Notes: generated by a model not told the origin, from the sequence alone. Counted from the first letter of the stretch, positions 19,950 to 29,674 are shown. The stretch is DNA of 64,000 nt from Chitinophaga ginsengisoli (GCF_003014595.1 NZ_PYGK01000001.1:310001-374000), one strand, 5' to 3'. A program made the numbers and translations.

Positions 19950-22253
19950 ATGAGCAAAATAAATCGCCATATATCGTTCATTGTCACTGCAGTGCTCTTC
20001 GCCCTGTGCATAAATGGCTGCAGTAGCACCAAAACTGTCCCTGAAAACGACCGGCTGTATACTGGCACAAAAATAAAATGGGAGGGGAAGAAACCCAGAG
20101 ACTATGGTACCCTCTCTGCCGGCCTGGAAAGCCGGACGAGACCAAAACCTAACCGGAAGTTTGCAGGTATGCCTATCCGGCTCTGGCTCTACAATCTCGG
20201 TAAGGAACCCAAAGGCAAGGGCCTGAATTATCTGTTAAGGCGTAAATGGGGTGAAGCGCCGGTCTTGCTGAGCAGTGCCAAACCGGATTATACAGCAGAT
20301 GTACTGGAACAATATTTGGTGGACAACGGTTTTTTTCAGGCGGATGTCGTTTCGGATATCAAATACCAGGGAAAGAAAAAAGCGTCTATTACTTATACGG
20401 CTACCCCAAACCTTCGATATCGTATTAAAAGCGTTACCTATGAAACTGATAGTAGCGGGATTGGTAAAGCTATTGCTGCCGCGCAAAAGGGTAGTTCTCT
20501 TAAACTCAGGCGTCCATTCCGGCTAGACAGTGTAGTGGCAGAACGCAACCGTGTACATAAAATCTTAAAGGAACAAGGTTATTATTACTTCACGCCGGAT
20601 CACCTACTGGTAGAAGTAGATAGCACCAACAATGGCATGGTTGATCTTTATCTCAAGATGAAAGAAGAAACACCATTGGCGGCACGTCAGCAATACAGGA
20701 TGAAGAATATCACCCTGTATCCAAATTACTCACTGGATAATGATTCGCTTTCCCGCAGAGGCAAAGCCGATACATTCCAGCATATCAGGATTATCGACTC
20801 CACGCACAAGTTCAAGCCAAGCGTACTTGCCCGTTCCGTATTCCTGAAACCGGATAGTTTATACACACTTAGTGGTCATAATACCACACTGCACCGGTTA
20901 ACAGATCTGGGTACTTTTAAATTTGTGAAGGGACAATTCCGGCCGGCGCGAGGAGATAGTTCGAGATTAAATGCCAGTTTTTTCCTGACGCCTTATCCCC
21001 GGAGAAGTTTATCTGCCGAATTGAGAGGAACCTCCAAATCCAACAACTTTGTCGGTTCTGAAGTAAGGATCACTTCGCGCAATCGTAACTGGCTACATGC
21101 AGCGAACCTGTTTGAAATCACTTTATCGGGTGGTGTAGAATGGCAGGTAGGAGGAACGCAAACGACCAATAATACCACCCTGAAAGGAGGTAACTCCTAT
21201 AACTTCAAGGCGGAAGCCGCAGTGACTATTCCGAAGTTCTGGCAACCGCTATTCAATTTCAACGTAAAAACACCTTATGTACCACGTACACGTATCAGCG
21301 TGAGTTATGAACTGTTCAGCCGCAGTCAGTTATACAATCTGAACGCCTATTCTTTCCAGTTCCAGTACATCTGGCGCCAGACACAGTACCTGGAGCATAA
21401 ATGGTCGCCTATTGCCATTACATATGTGCTGCCTACGAGTACTACGCCCGGCTACGACAGTATTCTGAAGAATGACCCAAGCCAGCGGGCCGCTATCGAA
21501 AAGCAGTTCATCCTCGGTGGAAACTATAGTATCACCTACAATAACCAGTCTGACAACAAGGAACATAGCTTCTATCTGAATGGGGATCTTGACTATTCCG
21601 GTAATGTTGCTGGCCTGGTGATCCCTAAAAAAGATACAGCAAGGACCCTGTTCGGCACTCCATTCGCGCAGTATGTGCGACTGACAGGCGACATAAGACA
21701 CTATTGGAAACTAACCCGCAAGCTGACATGGGTAAACCGTATATATGCCGGTTTTGGCATCCCTTACGGAAATTCAACCACGCTACCGTTTGTAAAACAA
21801 TACTTTATAGGTGGTAGCAGTAGCCTTCGCGGATTCCGCGCCAGAACACTGGGGCCGGGAAGGTATAAAGACACGACCAGCCGCTTTCTGGCAAATGAAG
21901 CCGGTGATATCAAACTGGAATATAACTCTGAAATACGCGCACGTCTTACCGGCATCTTTAATGGAGCCGTTTTCCTGGACGCAGGTAATATCTGGCTAAA
22001 GCAGGACGTACCTTCCAAACCAGGCAGTAAGTTCAAAACCAGTACCTTTGGAAGCCAGATAGCTGTGGACGCGGGCCTGGGTTTGCGTATAGATGCTTCT
22101 ATTATCGTGGTAAGGCTTGATCTGGCATTTCCTTTACGCAAGCCATGGCTGCCTTCTGACGAAAGGTGGGTGATAAAAGATATTAACTTTGGCGATCCGG
22201 ACTGGCGCAGAGAGAATCTTATATTAAATATAGCGATTGGATATCCTTTCTGA
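19950..22253 (+). CDS. tamL: TamL, lipoprotein-type Omp85 (BamA/TamA family) outer-membrane protein
   Basis: Outer-membrane beta-barrel partner of TamB. 767 residues from the ATG at 19950. A lipoprotein signal with Cys at about residue 24-26 (INGCSSTK) marks it as the lipidated TamA form known from Bacteroidota. POTRA-like repeats occupy roughly 60-330. The 16-strand barrel carries the loop-6 motif SSLRGFRARTLGPG near residue 620 and ends in an aromatic residue (IAIGYPF). An upstream in-frame start inside tamB would destroy the lipoprotein signal and was rejected. The start codon is one base after the tamB stop. Confidence 0.9.
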   Translation: MSKINRHISFIVTAVLFALCINGCSSTKTVPENDRLYTGTKIKWEGKKPRDYGTLSAGLESRTRPKPNRKFAGMPIRLWLYNLGKEPKGKGLNYLLRRKWGEAPVLLSSAKPDYTADVLEQYLVDNGFFQADVVSDIKYQGKKKASITYTATPNLRYRIKSVTYETDSSGIGKAIAAAQKGSSLKLRRPFRLDSVVAERNRVHKILKEQGYYYFTPDHLLVEVDSTNNGMVDLYLKMKEETPLAARQQYRMKNITLYPNYSLDNDSLSRRGKADTFQHIRIIDSTHKFKPSVLARSVFLKPDSLYTLSGHNTTLHRLTDLGTFKFVKGQFRPARGDSSRLNASFFLTPYPRRSLSAELRGTSKSNNFVGSEVRITSRNRNWLHAANLFEITLSGGVEWQVGGTQTTNNTTLKGGNSYNFKAEAAVTIPKFWQPLFNFNVKTPYVPRTRISVSYELFSRSQLYNLNAYSFQFQYIWRQTQYLEHKWSPIAITYVLPTSTTPGYDSILKNDPSQRAAIEKQFILGGNYSITYNNQSDNKEHSFYLNGDLDYSGNVAGLVIPKKDTARTLFGTPFAQYVRLTGDIRHYWKLTRKLTWVNRIYAGFGIPYGNSTTLPFVKQYFIGGSSSLRGFRARTLGPGRYKDTTSRFLANEAGDIKLEYNSEIRARLTGIFNGAVFLDAGNIWLKQDVPSKPGSKFKTSTFGSQIAVDAGLGLRIDASIIVVRLDLAFPLRKPWLPSDERWVIKDINFGDPDWRRENLILNIAIGYPF

Positions 22254-22301
22254 TTTTTTTACCTTGGGCGGGCGAAACCCTGCCCTATAAAAACCAGACC
22301 T

Positions 22302-22679
22302 ATGATAACAAAAAACTATACACACCTATTTGTCGTTCTACTCTGTAGTTTGCTCTGCTTTTCAGCTTGCAGCAGGAAGATCACCGAAAACGGGAAAGCT
22401 TCTTACTATGCAGATAAGTTTGAAGGCCGTAAAACAGCCAGTGGTGAAACCTATCACCAGGGTGGATTAACAGCAGCACACCGTACACTGCCCTTTGGTA
22501 CCAAAGTGAAAGTTCTAAATATTTCAAATGGAAAGTCTGTAACAGTGCGGATCAACGACCGTGGTCCTTTTTCACAGGGAAGGGTGATCGATCTTTCCAA
22601 AAAAGCAGCCAAACGTATCGGCATGCTGACCACCGGGGTGGCAGTCGTGGAAATAAAGTATAAGAAAAAGAAAAAATAA
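22302..22679 (+). CDS. rlpA: RlpA-like septal/peptidoglycan lipoprotein
   Basis: 125 residues. Lipoprotein signal with LCFSAC (Cys about 23), then a double-psi beta-barrel domain: GKASYYADKFEGRKTASGE, AHRTLPFGTKVKV, VRINDRGPFSQGRVIDLSK. RlpA proteins are lytic transglycosylases acting on denuded glycan strands or non-catalytic relatives. There is no SPOR domain, so this is the short form common in Bacteroidota. The Asp and His in the domain (TAAHRT, NDRGP) are conserved. Ends with a poly-Lys tail. 48 bp after tamL, possibly in the same transcript; a terminator follows. Confidence 0.85.
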   Translation: MITKNYTHLFVVLLCSLLCFSACSRKITENGKASYYADKFEGRKTASGETYHQGGLTAAHRTLPFGTKVKVLNISNGKSVTVRINDRGPFSQGRVIDLSKKAAKRIGMLTTGVAVVEIKYKKKKK

Positions 22680-22694
22680 CCTGATTAGCAAGAT

Positions 22695-22727
22695 AAAAAA
22701 GGCGTTCCGTTTTTGGACGCCTTTTTT
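22695..22727. terminator. Bidirectional terminator between rlpA and the PfpI gene
   Basis: A-tract, GGCGTTCC / GGACGCC stem with a one-base bulge, and a T-tract. It sits between convergent genes and can serve both. Confidence 0.8.
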
Positions 22728-22745
22728 ATAATAAATTGTTTGCCC

Positions 22746-23297
22746 TCAGGCATGTATACCTTCACCTATTTCCTCTACCATCTTTCTGCAGAAGGCCGGC
22801 AGATCATTTGGATTACGGCTTGTGACCAATCCATTATCAACAACTACTTCCTTATCAACCCAATTGGCGCCCGCGTTGGTCAGGTCTGTTTTCAAAGAAG
22901 GATAGGAGGTAACAGTCCTTCCTTTTAATTCACCGGTTTCTATCAATGTCCATGGACCGTGACAGATTGCTGCAATGGGTTTACTATCATCAAAGAAGCC
23001 GGAGACAAAGTTCACCGCCTCCTGGCTTTCCCTCAAGTGATCAGGGTTCATTACTCCACCTGGCAATACCAGTGCGTCGTAATCTTTGGCGTTGGCCTGT
23101 CCAACTACTTTATCCACAGGATATGTCTTGCCCCAGTCTTTTTCGGCCCATGCCTTTACTTCTCCATCATGCAATGATATTACATCTACATTGGCCCCCG
23201 CGTTCTGCAAGGCTTCCAGCGGTTTTGTGAATTCAACCTCTTCAAAACCATCAGCTACCAATATGGCCACTTTTTTATTACTGAGCTTGTTTTCCAT
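22746..23297 (-). CDS. DJ-1/PfpI-family protein (YhbO/protease-I type)
   Basis: 183 residues of the class I glutamine-amidotransferase-like DJ-1/PfpI superfamily, cytoplasmic. The nucleophile elbow AAICHGPW places the reactive Cys near residue 113, followed by His, as in YhbO and PfpI. The conserved Glu is in GFEEVEF near residue 18, and LVLPGGVMNPD is the ligand loop. Such proteins protect against stress and reactive carbonyls; claims of deglycase activity are debated. Convergent with rlpA over a shared terminator. Confidence 0.88.
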   Translation of the reverse strand: MENKLSNKKVAILVADGFEEVEFTKPLEALQNAGANVDVISLHDGEVKAWAEKDWGKTYPVDKVVGQANAKDYDALVLPGGVMNPDHLRESQEAVNFVSGFFDDSKPIAAICHGPWTLIETGELKGRTVTSYPSLKTDLTNAGANWVDKEVVVDNGLVTSRNPNDLPAFCRKMVEEIGEGIHA

Positions 23298-23851
23298 AAT
23301 CTTTACATTTTATGGTTTTTGATAATTAATTGCATAGGATTACTAACTATCTGCAACAAAAACAATTCCTAACACCTAAACTCCCTCTCATGGCCATGAT
23401 ATAGAATATCTTTCCTTGATATTCAATTTATCTTTTGTGCATTTTTTTACTCATAGTTATACTGGCAATACTCATTTATCTCACATTTATATGGTATTTA
23501 AGCTATTTTTTTTGGAATTATTATGGTTGTATCGTTATTTGCAGCGCAATCAGTTTTACCATATTCTCATGAAAAAACACAATTTGCTATAAGCGTCTGA
23601 GAATGCATGTTTTTAATCCGAGGTCTGCTGCAATAGCAATGTGATAGTTGAGAGAAAGCTGAAATAGTTGTTATATATCCAATCTCTATTAATTCCCTTT
23701 TTTGTACAGTAATTTTTGCCCCGTCACATTTACGGAGTAGAGTTTGTATTACCTAAGGTGACCAACCAACATTATTGAACGTAGTCTTCCATATCCTAGT
23801 CTTAAATAGCCAATCTGCTGCCGGTGATACTCTTCGCCGGCAGTCCTTCTT
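23298..23851. other. 554-bp intergenic region without a recognised gene
   Basis: AT-rich, with no ORF of note and no tRNA-like fold. A hairpin CTGCCGG ... CCGGCAG (23818-23843) lies just beyond the stop of the following minus-strand gene, and a T-rich stretch follows on the plus strand only. Plus-strand C exceeds G (hand count 56 to 38 over 23341-23640). Confidence 0.6.
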
Positions 23852-24859
23852 TTATTTAGTTCCCTCCGCTACGGCATTTAATGCTCCGTTCTGCTGTAAC
23901 AGCGTATATATATAGCTGGCTCTGAATTGCTGACCATTGATGTTATACAAGGGATCGTGACTACCCACAGAATCTGATTGTGCCTCAGCAGAAACATATA
24001 ACGGATGTACCGCGTTTCTGGCAAAGACATTGGATGCTGCGGGGTCCAGGATATATTGTTGACTATCATAGGGAATGCTCAGTGCCTCCCTCGATAATTT
24101 GAGGTTTACAGAAAGGTGATTGATATATTCTGAGATGAACGCCTGTCTGTCAAAACTTTCCGGCGTCCCCTGCTCCAGTTGCATATGTGCTGCAGTCAAT
24201 AAGTCAGCTGTATACTTTACCAAAGCGGGATTATAAATCCTGACACGGTCTTCGTATAAATTCCAGACACTCGTAACGCCATCCAGCGCAGCTGCCGCCT
24301 CTTTCAGCTGTTGCCCCGACTCAGGAACATCAAATCCGCTGAGTGACAATGCCATCACCCTGACAAGTTCCAGTCTCATCGCATCGAATAACTGTGCATC
24401 TGTTGGCAGTGGTTTGGATGCTACCAGGGACAGACTATTCACTGCAGTTACCAGCCTGCGTGCTTCTATATAAGCGGCCTGTGTATCCGCGACTTGCAGG
24501 GACGGATATAGTAACCGTTCCAGCGCCTGAAATGCCTGCCTGTTATTACCTTTTGTAGTATCATTACCTCCACCATTGATCAATTGTACCATATAGGGAC
24601 TGAAATATTCTGCGAATACTTCAATGTTTTTATACGCAAGCCTTGATTCACAGAAGGCCTGCTGTACAACAGCTGAAGATTGATGGGTAGCCAGCGCGGT
24701 ACATAATTTTTCTACTTTCATCCTGAGCTTTGCCAGTGAGGGTTCGTACCAGGTAAGCACGTCTTTTTCAGCTGCTATTTTACTACAGGTTGATTCATAA
24801 ATACTGTAGCAGCAAATAATCAGAAGAATGACAGCTATTACAAAAATTAGTGCGCGCAT
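23852..24859 (-). CDS. Stand-alone imelysin-like / cytochrome-peroxidase N-terminal-type protein
   Basis: 335 residues with an N-terminal membrane helix or uncleaved signal (about 2-20), the rest helical. The pattern ESRLAYKNIEVFAEYFSPYMVQLING resembles the helical region found N-terminal to di-haem cytochrome c peroxidases in Bacteroidota and in imelysin-like proteins (FxxxRxxYKxxExxxEYF). There is no CxxCH haem motif anywhere, so the peroxidase half is missing and the domain stands alone. Probably periplasmic and membrane-tethered. Function unknown; a role in metal or haem handling would be inference. No partner gene is adjacent. Confidence 0.55.
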   Translation of the reverse strand: MRALIFVIAVILLIICCYSIYESTCSKIAAEKDVLTWYEPSLAKLRMKVEKLCTALATHQSSAVVQQAFCESRLAYKNIEVFAEYFSPYMVQLINGGGNDTTKGNNRQAFQALERLLYPSLQVADTQAAYIEARRLVTAVNSLSLVASKPLPTDAQLFDAMRLELVRVMALSLSGFDVPESGQQLKEAAAALDGVTSVWNLYEDRVRIYNPALVKYTADLLTAAHMQLEQGTPESFDRQAFISEYINHLSVNLKLSREALSIPYDSQQYILDPAASNVFARNAVHPLYVSAEAQSDSVGSHDPLYNINGQQFRASYIYTLLQQNGALNAVAEGTK

Positions 24860-25100
24860 AGACTTAAAATCACCGGTTATTAAAAAGCATTTCTAATTTT
24901 ACCAATGTAAACTGATGGCAGCATAATAATGCATTGTGTAACCGCATGAGTTGGCGGACAGGCGGAGCAATTGTCCCGGAAGACAATTATTATGTGAACA
25001 GTTGTAGGTGGTTAATCAATCCAAGATAGTAATCAGTTGTTAATTCCTCGTTACGCCAATTTTAAGTTAATTTTAAAATAGTCAGCATAAATCTGTCACA

Positions 25101-26216
25101 ATGGTTAAGCCGAATCGCATATTGCCTATTCATGATGTATTGGAAACATTGAATCCTTTTAAGGCCAGGAAACAACGGTTGATGAATTATAATCCAGTAA
25201 CTGGGCCACTTACGCGAAAGCAGGCAGTATGTGAAAAAATAACCATCTTCAACTATGGTAATCATCATTTTGAGGAGGAAACCGTAAACGGAGACGATGT
25301 GGAAGCCATCTTCAAACACATTGATACCAAAAATACCGTATGGATCAATGTGGATGGGATCAATAAGGAGACGGTACACGATATCTGCATTCGCCTGAAC
25401 ATTCATATTCTGTTGGAAGATGACATCATGAGTGTAGGCCAGCGTGCGAAAATGGATGAGATAGGAGAGCACCTGTTCTGCCTTCTTCCCATGATGTACT
25501 TCAATTTAAATACCTGCACCATTGAGCAGGAGCAAGTGAGTATAGTGCTGGGAAAAAATTTTGTGATCTCTTTCCAGGAGGATGCAGAAAGAGATGTATT
25601 CAATCACATAAGAGATAAACTAAGGATCAATAACTCACGGATCCGGACCGCCGGGGCTGATTATTTATGCTATTCCATGTTGGATACAATCGTGGACAGC
25701 TATTACAGCATCATTGAAAAGTTAGGAGAGCGGATAGAATTAATGGAAGATGCTGTGCAGCACCAGGCGAATACCCGCACACAGGCCCGGATCAATCTGT
25801 TAAGAAGAGAGCTATTGCTGTTCAAAAGGGCCGTTGCCCCCGTACGCGAGCTGGTGAACGGATTTCTCAAAAGTGATAGTGAGCTGTTGGAAGAGCGCAC
25901 TACCAAGTACTTCAAGGATGTGTACGATCATATCATACAGGCAAATGACCTGGCGGAAAACTACCGCGACGTGATATTAACCGTTCAGGACCTATATCAT
26001 ACCCAGATCAATCTCAAGATGAATGAGATCATGAAAGTGTTGGCCGTGGTAACGACCCTTATGGCGCCACTGACATTTATAGCCGGCATCTACGGGATGA
26101 ACTTCGACAACATGCCGGAGCTGCACACGGTTAATGGGTACTATTACACCATGCTGTTCATGTTGATCATGCTGATTGCTATGGTCATCCTCTTTAAAAA
26201 GAAGAAATGGTTCTGA
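25101..26216 (+). CDS. corA: CorA-family magnesium/cobalt transporter
   Basis: 371 residues. A large cytoplasmic alpha/beta and coiled-coil domain precedes two C-terminal transmembrane helices separated by the signature YGMNF loop (GIYGMNFDNMPE near residue 338), ending in the basic KKKKWF tail. It forms a pentameric Mg2+ channel in the inner membrane. Its stop codon directly abuts the stop codon of the convergent DUF2480 gene (no base between). Confidence 0.93.
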   Translation: MVKPNRILPIHDVLETLNPFKARKQRLMNYNPVTGPLTRKQAVCEKITIFNYGNHHFEEETVNGDDVEAIFKHIDTKNTVWINVDGINKETVHDICIRLNIHILLEDDIMSVGQRAKMDEIGEHLFCLLPMMYFNLNTCTIEQEQVSIVLGKNFVISFQEDAERDVFNHIRDKLRINNSRIRTAGADYLCYSMLDTIVDSYYSIIEKLGERIELMEDAVQHQANTRTQARINLLRRELLLFKRAVAPVRELVNGFLKSDSELLEERTTKYFKDVYDHIIQANDLAENYRDVILTVQDLYHTQINLKMNEIMKVLAVVTTLMAPLTFIAGIYGMNFDNMPELHTVNGYYYTMLFMLIMLIAMVILFKKKKWF

Positions 26217-26720
26217 TCATTTCTTTTTATAGATAGGTACGGTAGAACAGGGTTCTCCATACATGAGGCTTTTCACCACAGGTGTCAGCAGGCGGGTAAT
26301 TTCTACATAGGCAGCCTCTCCCGCTCCCTGGTCGCCACATCCTTTGATAACCACGCGTTTATCAACGTATTCATTCACGTCAATAGCCGCCAGGTTCTTC
26401 ATAAACTGTACCTGGTGCACATGTTTTTTGTTGCCAAAAGCCGCAAAATGGGCAACCGGCGACAGGTAAGTCATTACAAGCATATATGCCCAGAAGGGTA
26501 TAACAGCATCTGCGGTGCAGACGATCGCTACATTTTTATTACGGTATTGTTCCCAATCGAGTGACTGCAATGCAGCTCTAAAATCTTTCTCCTTGAGGAT
26601 CAGCTCCATAAAGAGGTACTGCTTCAGATCAAATTCAACGATTTCTTCTTTCGGATAGTAATCTTCCAGGTCCAGGGTGATCAACCCACTCTGTGCTACC
26701 TTGTTTACAATCTCTTCCAT
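26217..26720 (-). CDS. DUF2480 family protein
   Basis: 167 residues matching the pattern of the Bacteroidota-restricted DUF2480 family: ITLDLEDYYP near the start, DWEQYRNKNVAIVCTADAVIPFWAYMLV in the middle, and a C-terminal IKGCGDQGAGEAAYVEITR block with a conserved Cys. No signal or membrane helix, so cytoplasmic. Function is not known. Tail-to-tail with corA. A TACCTTTG -7 box lies 21-28 nt upstream of the start (26741-26748, minus strand), giving a very short leader. Confidence 0.75.
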   Translation of the reverse strand: MEEIVNKVAQSGLITLDLEDYYPKEEIVEFDLKQYLFMELILKEKDFRAALQSLDWEQYRNKNVAIVCTADAVIPFWAYMLVMTYLSPVAHFAAFGNKKHVHQVQFMKNLAAIDVNEYVDKRVVIKGCGDQGAGEAAYVEITRLLTPVVKSLMYGEPCSTVPIYKKK

Positions 26721-26740
26721 AAGCCCGACTTTTTACTATG

Positions 26741-26748
26741 CAAAGGTA
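26741..26748 (-). promoter_or_regulatory. -7 box for the DUF2480 gene
   Basis: Reads TACCTTTG on the minus strand, an exact TAnnTTTG match. No TTTG was found 19-21 bp upstream, so the promoter is only half supported. Confidence 0.45.
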
Positions 26749-26830
26749 CTAAAAGTATCTATGGGATGGCCGGTGGGGTGGTGGTTATGGAAGCATAAAT
26801 GAAGTGCCAGGAAATAAAGTGGGGTAAAAC

Positions 26831-26862
26831 AAAAGCGCCAGGGATGAAACCCTGGCGCTTTT
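26831..26862 (-). terminator. Perfect bidirectional terminator after ppiD
   Basis: AAAAGCGCCAGGG - ATGAAA - CCCTGGCGCTTTT, a 13-bp perfect stem with A/T tracts at both sides. It lies just beyond the ppiD stop. Confidence 0.9.
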
Positions 26863-26888
26863 ATCAGTTATTTGAAGATTGTTATTCC

Positions 26889-28997
26889 TTAAAAGAATTT
26901 ACCGCGGTTATCCTCGACCTTGCTCAGCTTTTTCAGTACTGAGAACAGTTGCTGATCTAGCGCAGAGAGCAGGCTCTGTTCATAAACACGGCTTACACTC
27001 TTTGCATCCTGAGGCTGACCGGAAGGCTGGAAAGCATTCACTTTCACCACATATACACCAGCGTTACCTTCTATCGGAGCAGATACTTTTGCAGTACCCC
27101 AGCTCTTATTAAATGCAGCACCTACTACCCGTGGTTCAAAACCCAGACTTGCAACAAACGGAGTTCCGAAAGAGATATTGTCTGCAGTTTGTACCGGCTG
27201 GTTGGTTGCTTTCTGTACAGCTTCCAGAGAAGCTGGTGACTGAATTTTCTCAATGATCTGTGCAGCTTTCTTATTCTTTCTTACTTCAGCTTCTACAGAT
27301 GGTCTTACATCTTCAAGCGCAGCTACACCTTCTTCACGCACTGCAGTTAGTACGGCTACTACATAATTATTATCAAAGGTAAACACGTTGCTCACGTCAC
27401 CTTTTTTTGCATCGTATGCCCAGCGAACCAGTTCACGTGCCTGACCAATACCAGGAATGGTGTGATCCATTGGACGGAGGTTATCAGCGATACGTTTGTT
27501 CAGACCGTTCTGCTGGATATTTTTTTCGAATGTTTTCCAGTCGCGGTTCTTGGCAGCAAATTCATTTGCTTCAGCATATGCTTTACTATCTGTTTCACGG
27601 CTCGGAGATACAGGTTTTGCGAGGTAAGCAATTTTCACTGCCTGGCCTACATTCTTCTGATCCATAATTTCGATCAGGTGATAACCTGCCAGTGTTTTTA
27701 CAACACCGATCGTGCCTTTACTTTTCTCGAGAGCGAAATCTTTAAATTCTTTCAGGAAATCAGTAGAAGGAGTTACATCGTATTCGCCACCGGTTGGTTT
27801 GCTTCTTACGTCGTCAGTATACTGTTCAACCAGGGCTTTGAAATCAGCACCACCTCTTACAGCCCTTTCGATACTGTCGATGCGGGCTTTAGCGATTGAA
27901 TCAGGTAAGCCACCACCTTGCTGGTTCTGAGTAGCTATTAATATATGACGTACTTTAACGCTGTCTGGTAATAACTTACGATCGATCATTTTTGCGAAAA
28001 CGATCAGGTTATTATCATAATATGGTCCGAACACTGCACCATTGGGTAAACTTAGCAGGGTATCTTTCTGAGGAACCATCAGTGCGCTTTTTGCAACATA
28101 GCTATCGTAGAAAGGCAGGTCGGAGTTGCGGTTGATGAAAGCTGCGATATCAGTATTACTGATAGTGTCCAGTTCTTGCTTAGCTTCGAACAGCACTTTC
28201 AATGCAGCAGCTGTATCCGCAGCGGAAGGCACTACATTAAAAGAGATATAATCTACTTTGCGGGATTCTTCAGTTTTGAACAGTTCTTTGTGACTATTAA
28301 TATAGCTATTCAGTTCGCTGTCACTTAATTTAATAGTAGAGTCAGCGATAGTGGCGTAAGGAACTGACACATAAGAAATAGATGCCAGCTGTCCGTTATC
28401 CTGGATCTGCTTTTCAGCCAACCATTTTGGATAATATACCGCCTGTTTGATCAGGGAAAGATATTTCTGAGAAATCCTTGACTGAGCAATGTAATCTTCC
28501 AATTGTAACAGACCAGCGCGCATCTGACCGGTTTTATCCTGGTTGATGCTGGCAAGTACCTGCTGCATACGGGCACGATCAAATTGTCCTGTCTTCTCGT
28601 CAGTAAACTGTTGGGTAACGATTGGGCTGGGATTTTTACCAGTGAACTGGTCCTTGATCTCTTCGTCAGTTACAGCCAGACCCAGTTTATTATACTGAGA
28701 CTCCATAATCTGTTTGCTCAGGAACTGGTTCCAGGCAGATTCGCGTGCCTGTTCGGTAATCTGATCATTCAGCACATTTTGCCCCTGACGCATCCGGTCT
28801 TCAGTAGTTTTGATCATCTGCTGATAATCGGAGAATTCAAGTTCTTCACCATTTACTTTACCTACAACAGTGGAACGGCGAATAAGAGAGTTTTTGCCAA
28901 AGAAGGCATCTTGTAGCAGGAAGCTGACGATAGCCAGGCAGATCACTACTACGATCACCACGGCATATTTATCCCTGATCTTCTGAATAACTGACAT
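26889..28997 (-). CDS. ppiD: PpiD/SurA-type peptidyl-prolyl isomerase
   Basis: Membrane-anchored periplasmic foldase. 702 residues. One N-terminal transmembrane helix (about 11-29, AVVIVVVICLAIVSFLL) is followed by a SurA_N-like chaperone domain (VNGEELEFSDYQQMI onward), and a parvulin rotamase domain around 350-460 (VRHILIATQ ... TGGEYDV ... GYHLIEIMD). The C-terminal part continues with chaperone-type helices. PpiD assists folding of exported and outer-membrane proteins near the Sec translocon. A full consensus promoter lies directly upstream and a strong terminator downstream, so it is monocistronic. Confidence 0.92.
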   Translation of the reverse strand: MSVIQKIRDKYAVVIVVVICLAIVSFLLQDAFFGKNSLIRRSTVVGKVNGEELEFSDYQQMIKTTEDRMRQGQNVLNDQITEQARESAWNQFLSKQIMESQYNKLGLAVTDEEIKDQFTGKNPSPIVTQQFTDEKTGQFDRARMQQVLASINQDKTGQMRAGLLQLEDYIAQSRISQKYLSLIKQAVYYPKWLAEKQIQDNGQLASISYVSVPYATIADSTIKLSDSELNSYINSHKELFKTEESRKVDYISFNVVPSAADTAAALKVLFEAKQELDTISNTDIAAFINRNSDLPFYDSYVAKSALMVPQKDTLLSLPNGAVFGPYYDNNLIVFAKMIDRKLLPDSVKVRHILIATQNQQGGGLPDSIAKARIDSIERAVRGGADFKALVEQYTDDVRSKPTGGEYDVTPSTDFLKEFKDFALEKSKGTIGVVKTLAGYHLIEIMDQKNVGQAVKIAYLAKPVSPSRETDSKAYAEANEFAAKNRDWKTFEKNIQQNGLNKRIADNLRPMDHTIPGIGQARELVRWAYDAKKGDVSNVFTFDNNYVVAVLTAVREEGVAALEDVRPSVEAEVRKNKKAAQIIEKIQSPASLEAVQKATNQPVQTADNISFGTPFVASLGFEPRVVGAAFNKSWGTAKVSAPIEGNAGVYVVKVNAFQPSGQPQDAKSVSRVYEQSLLSALDQQLFSVLKKLSKVEDNRGKFF

Positions 28998-29028
28998 ATA
29001 TTATATAGTCTAAATTTTTTAAGGAAAG

Positions 29029-29060
29029 CAAAAATAGAATAAAATAACTGTAACTACAAA
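29029..29060 (-). promoter_or_regulatory. Bacteroidota-type promoter of ppiD
   Basis: On the minus strand: TTTG (29060-29057), 20-bp spacer, TATTTTTG (29036-29029), matching TTTG-N19/20-TAnnTTTG. Predicted start near 29022, leader about 25 nt. Confidence 0.7.
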
Positions 29061-29099
29061 ACAGATTTTATTGCCTCAAACCCAATACAGGAAAGGATT

Positions 29100-29660
29100 T
29101 CGGCCAATTTAACGGGAAATAGATTTAAGTCTTCATTCACAGGTTATCCACATTTGTCATGATTTTTGTACCAGGTTGTATGTTATACCCGGGGATTTTT
29201 CAATACGGCTATGGGCCATTATTTCGGAATTTTTGCCTTCTTTAAAACATGGGGCGCTTTATTCACATTTCACAGAAGGCAATTTCTTCATTCACATTAA
29301 AATGTGTACAAAGAATGATGTAAAGCTAAAAAAGCAATCTTAACCTGATATAACTTTTTAGTTGTAGTTTATCCACATCGACTGTTAAAAAAGCGGTAGA
29401 AGTTGTCCAATATCTTGGTAAAAACCTCACTTCAGGTACCTGAAAACTAATTTTGTTATTTCCGGCGGGAAAGGTCCGGGTCCTGAAAAGTGATTTTTGG
29501 GGATTATTAGCCGGGGCTATTAACATGTTTTCAATAGGTTCACCACAGAAAAAATATTCACGGTAAACGATATCCACGGGTGTGGATGAAAATAGGTTTT
29601 TCCAGTACTATGGCTGATCTTCATTGTTAATTTCCTGTGGATAGCCAACACAAAAAGAAT
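29100..29660. other. oriC: Candidate chromosomal replication origin (oriC): DnaA-box cluster
   Basis: A 730-bp gene-free gap between divergent ppiD and nadA. Exact boxes TTATCCACA at 29144-29152 and 29369-29377 and TTATTCACA at 29259-29267 fit the consensus TTATNCACA. One-mismatch forms are TCATTCACA at 29133-29141 and 29288-29296, TGTGGATGA (reverse) at 29581-29589 and TGTGGATAG (reverse) at 29636-29644. ATCCAC-GGG-TGTGGAT forms an inverted pair at 29572-29587. AT-rich stretches lie between. Hand-counted skew changes from C-rich left to G-rich right, and parS-like sites lie 5-6.5 kb away. dnaA itself is not in the window. Confidence 0.72.
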
Positions 29661-29666
29661 AACAAC

Positions 29667-29674
29667 TACATTTG
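29667..29674 (+). promoter_or_regulatory. -7 box for nadA
   Basis: TACATTTG, an exact TAnnTTTG match, giving a leader near 84 nt. No TTTG at the right distance; a DnaA-box variant (29636-29644) lies close to the -33 zone instead. Confidence 0.45.
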
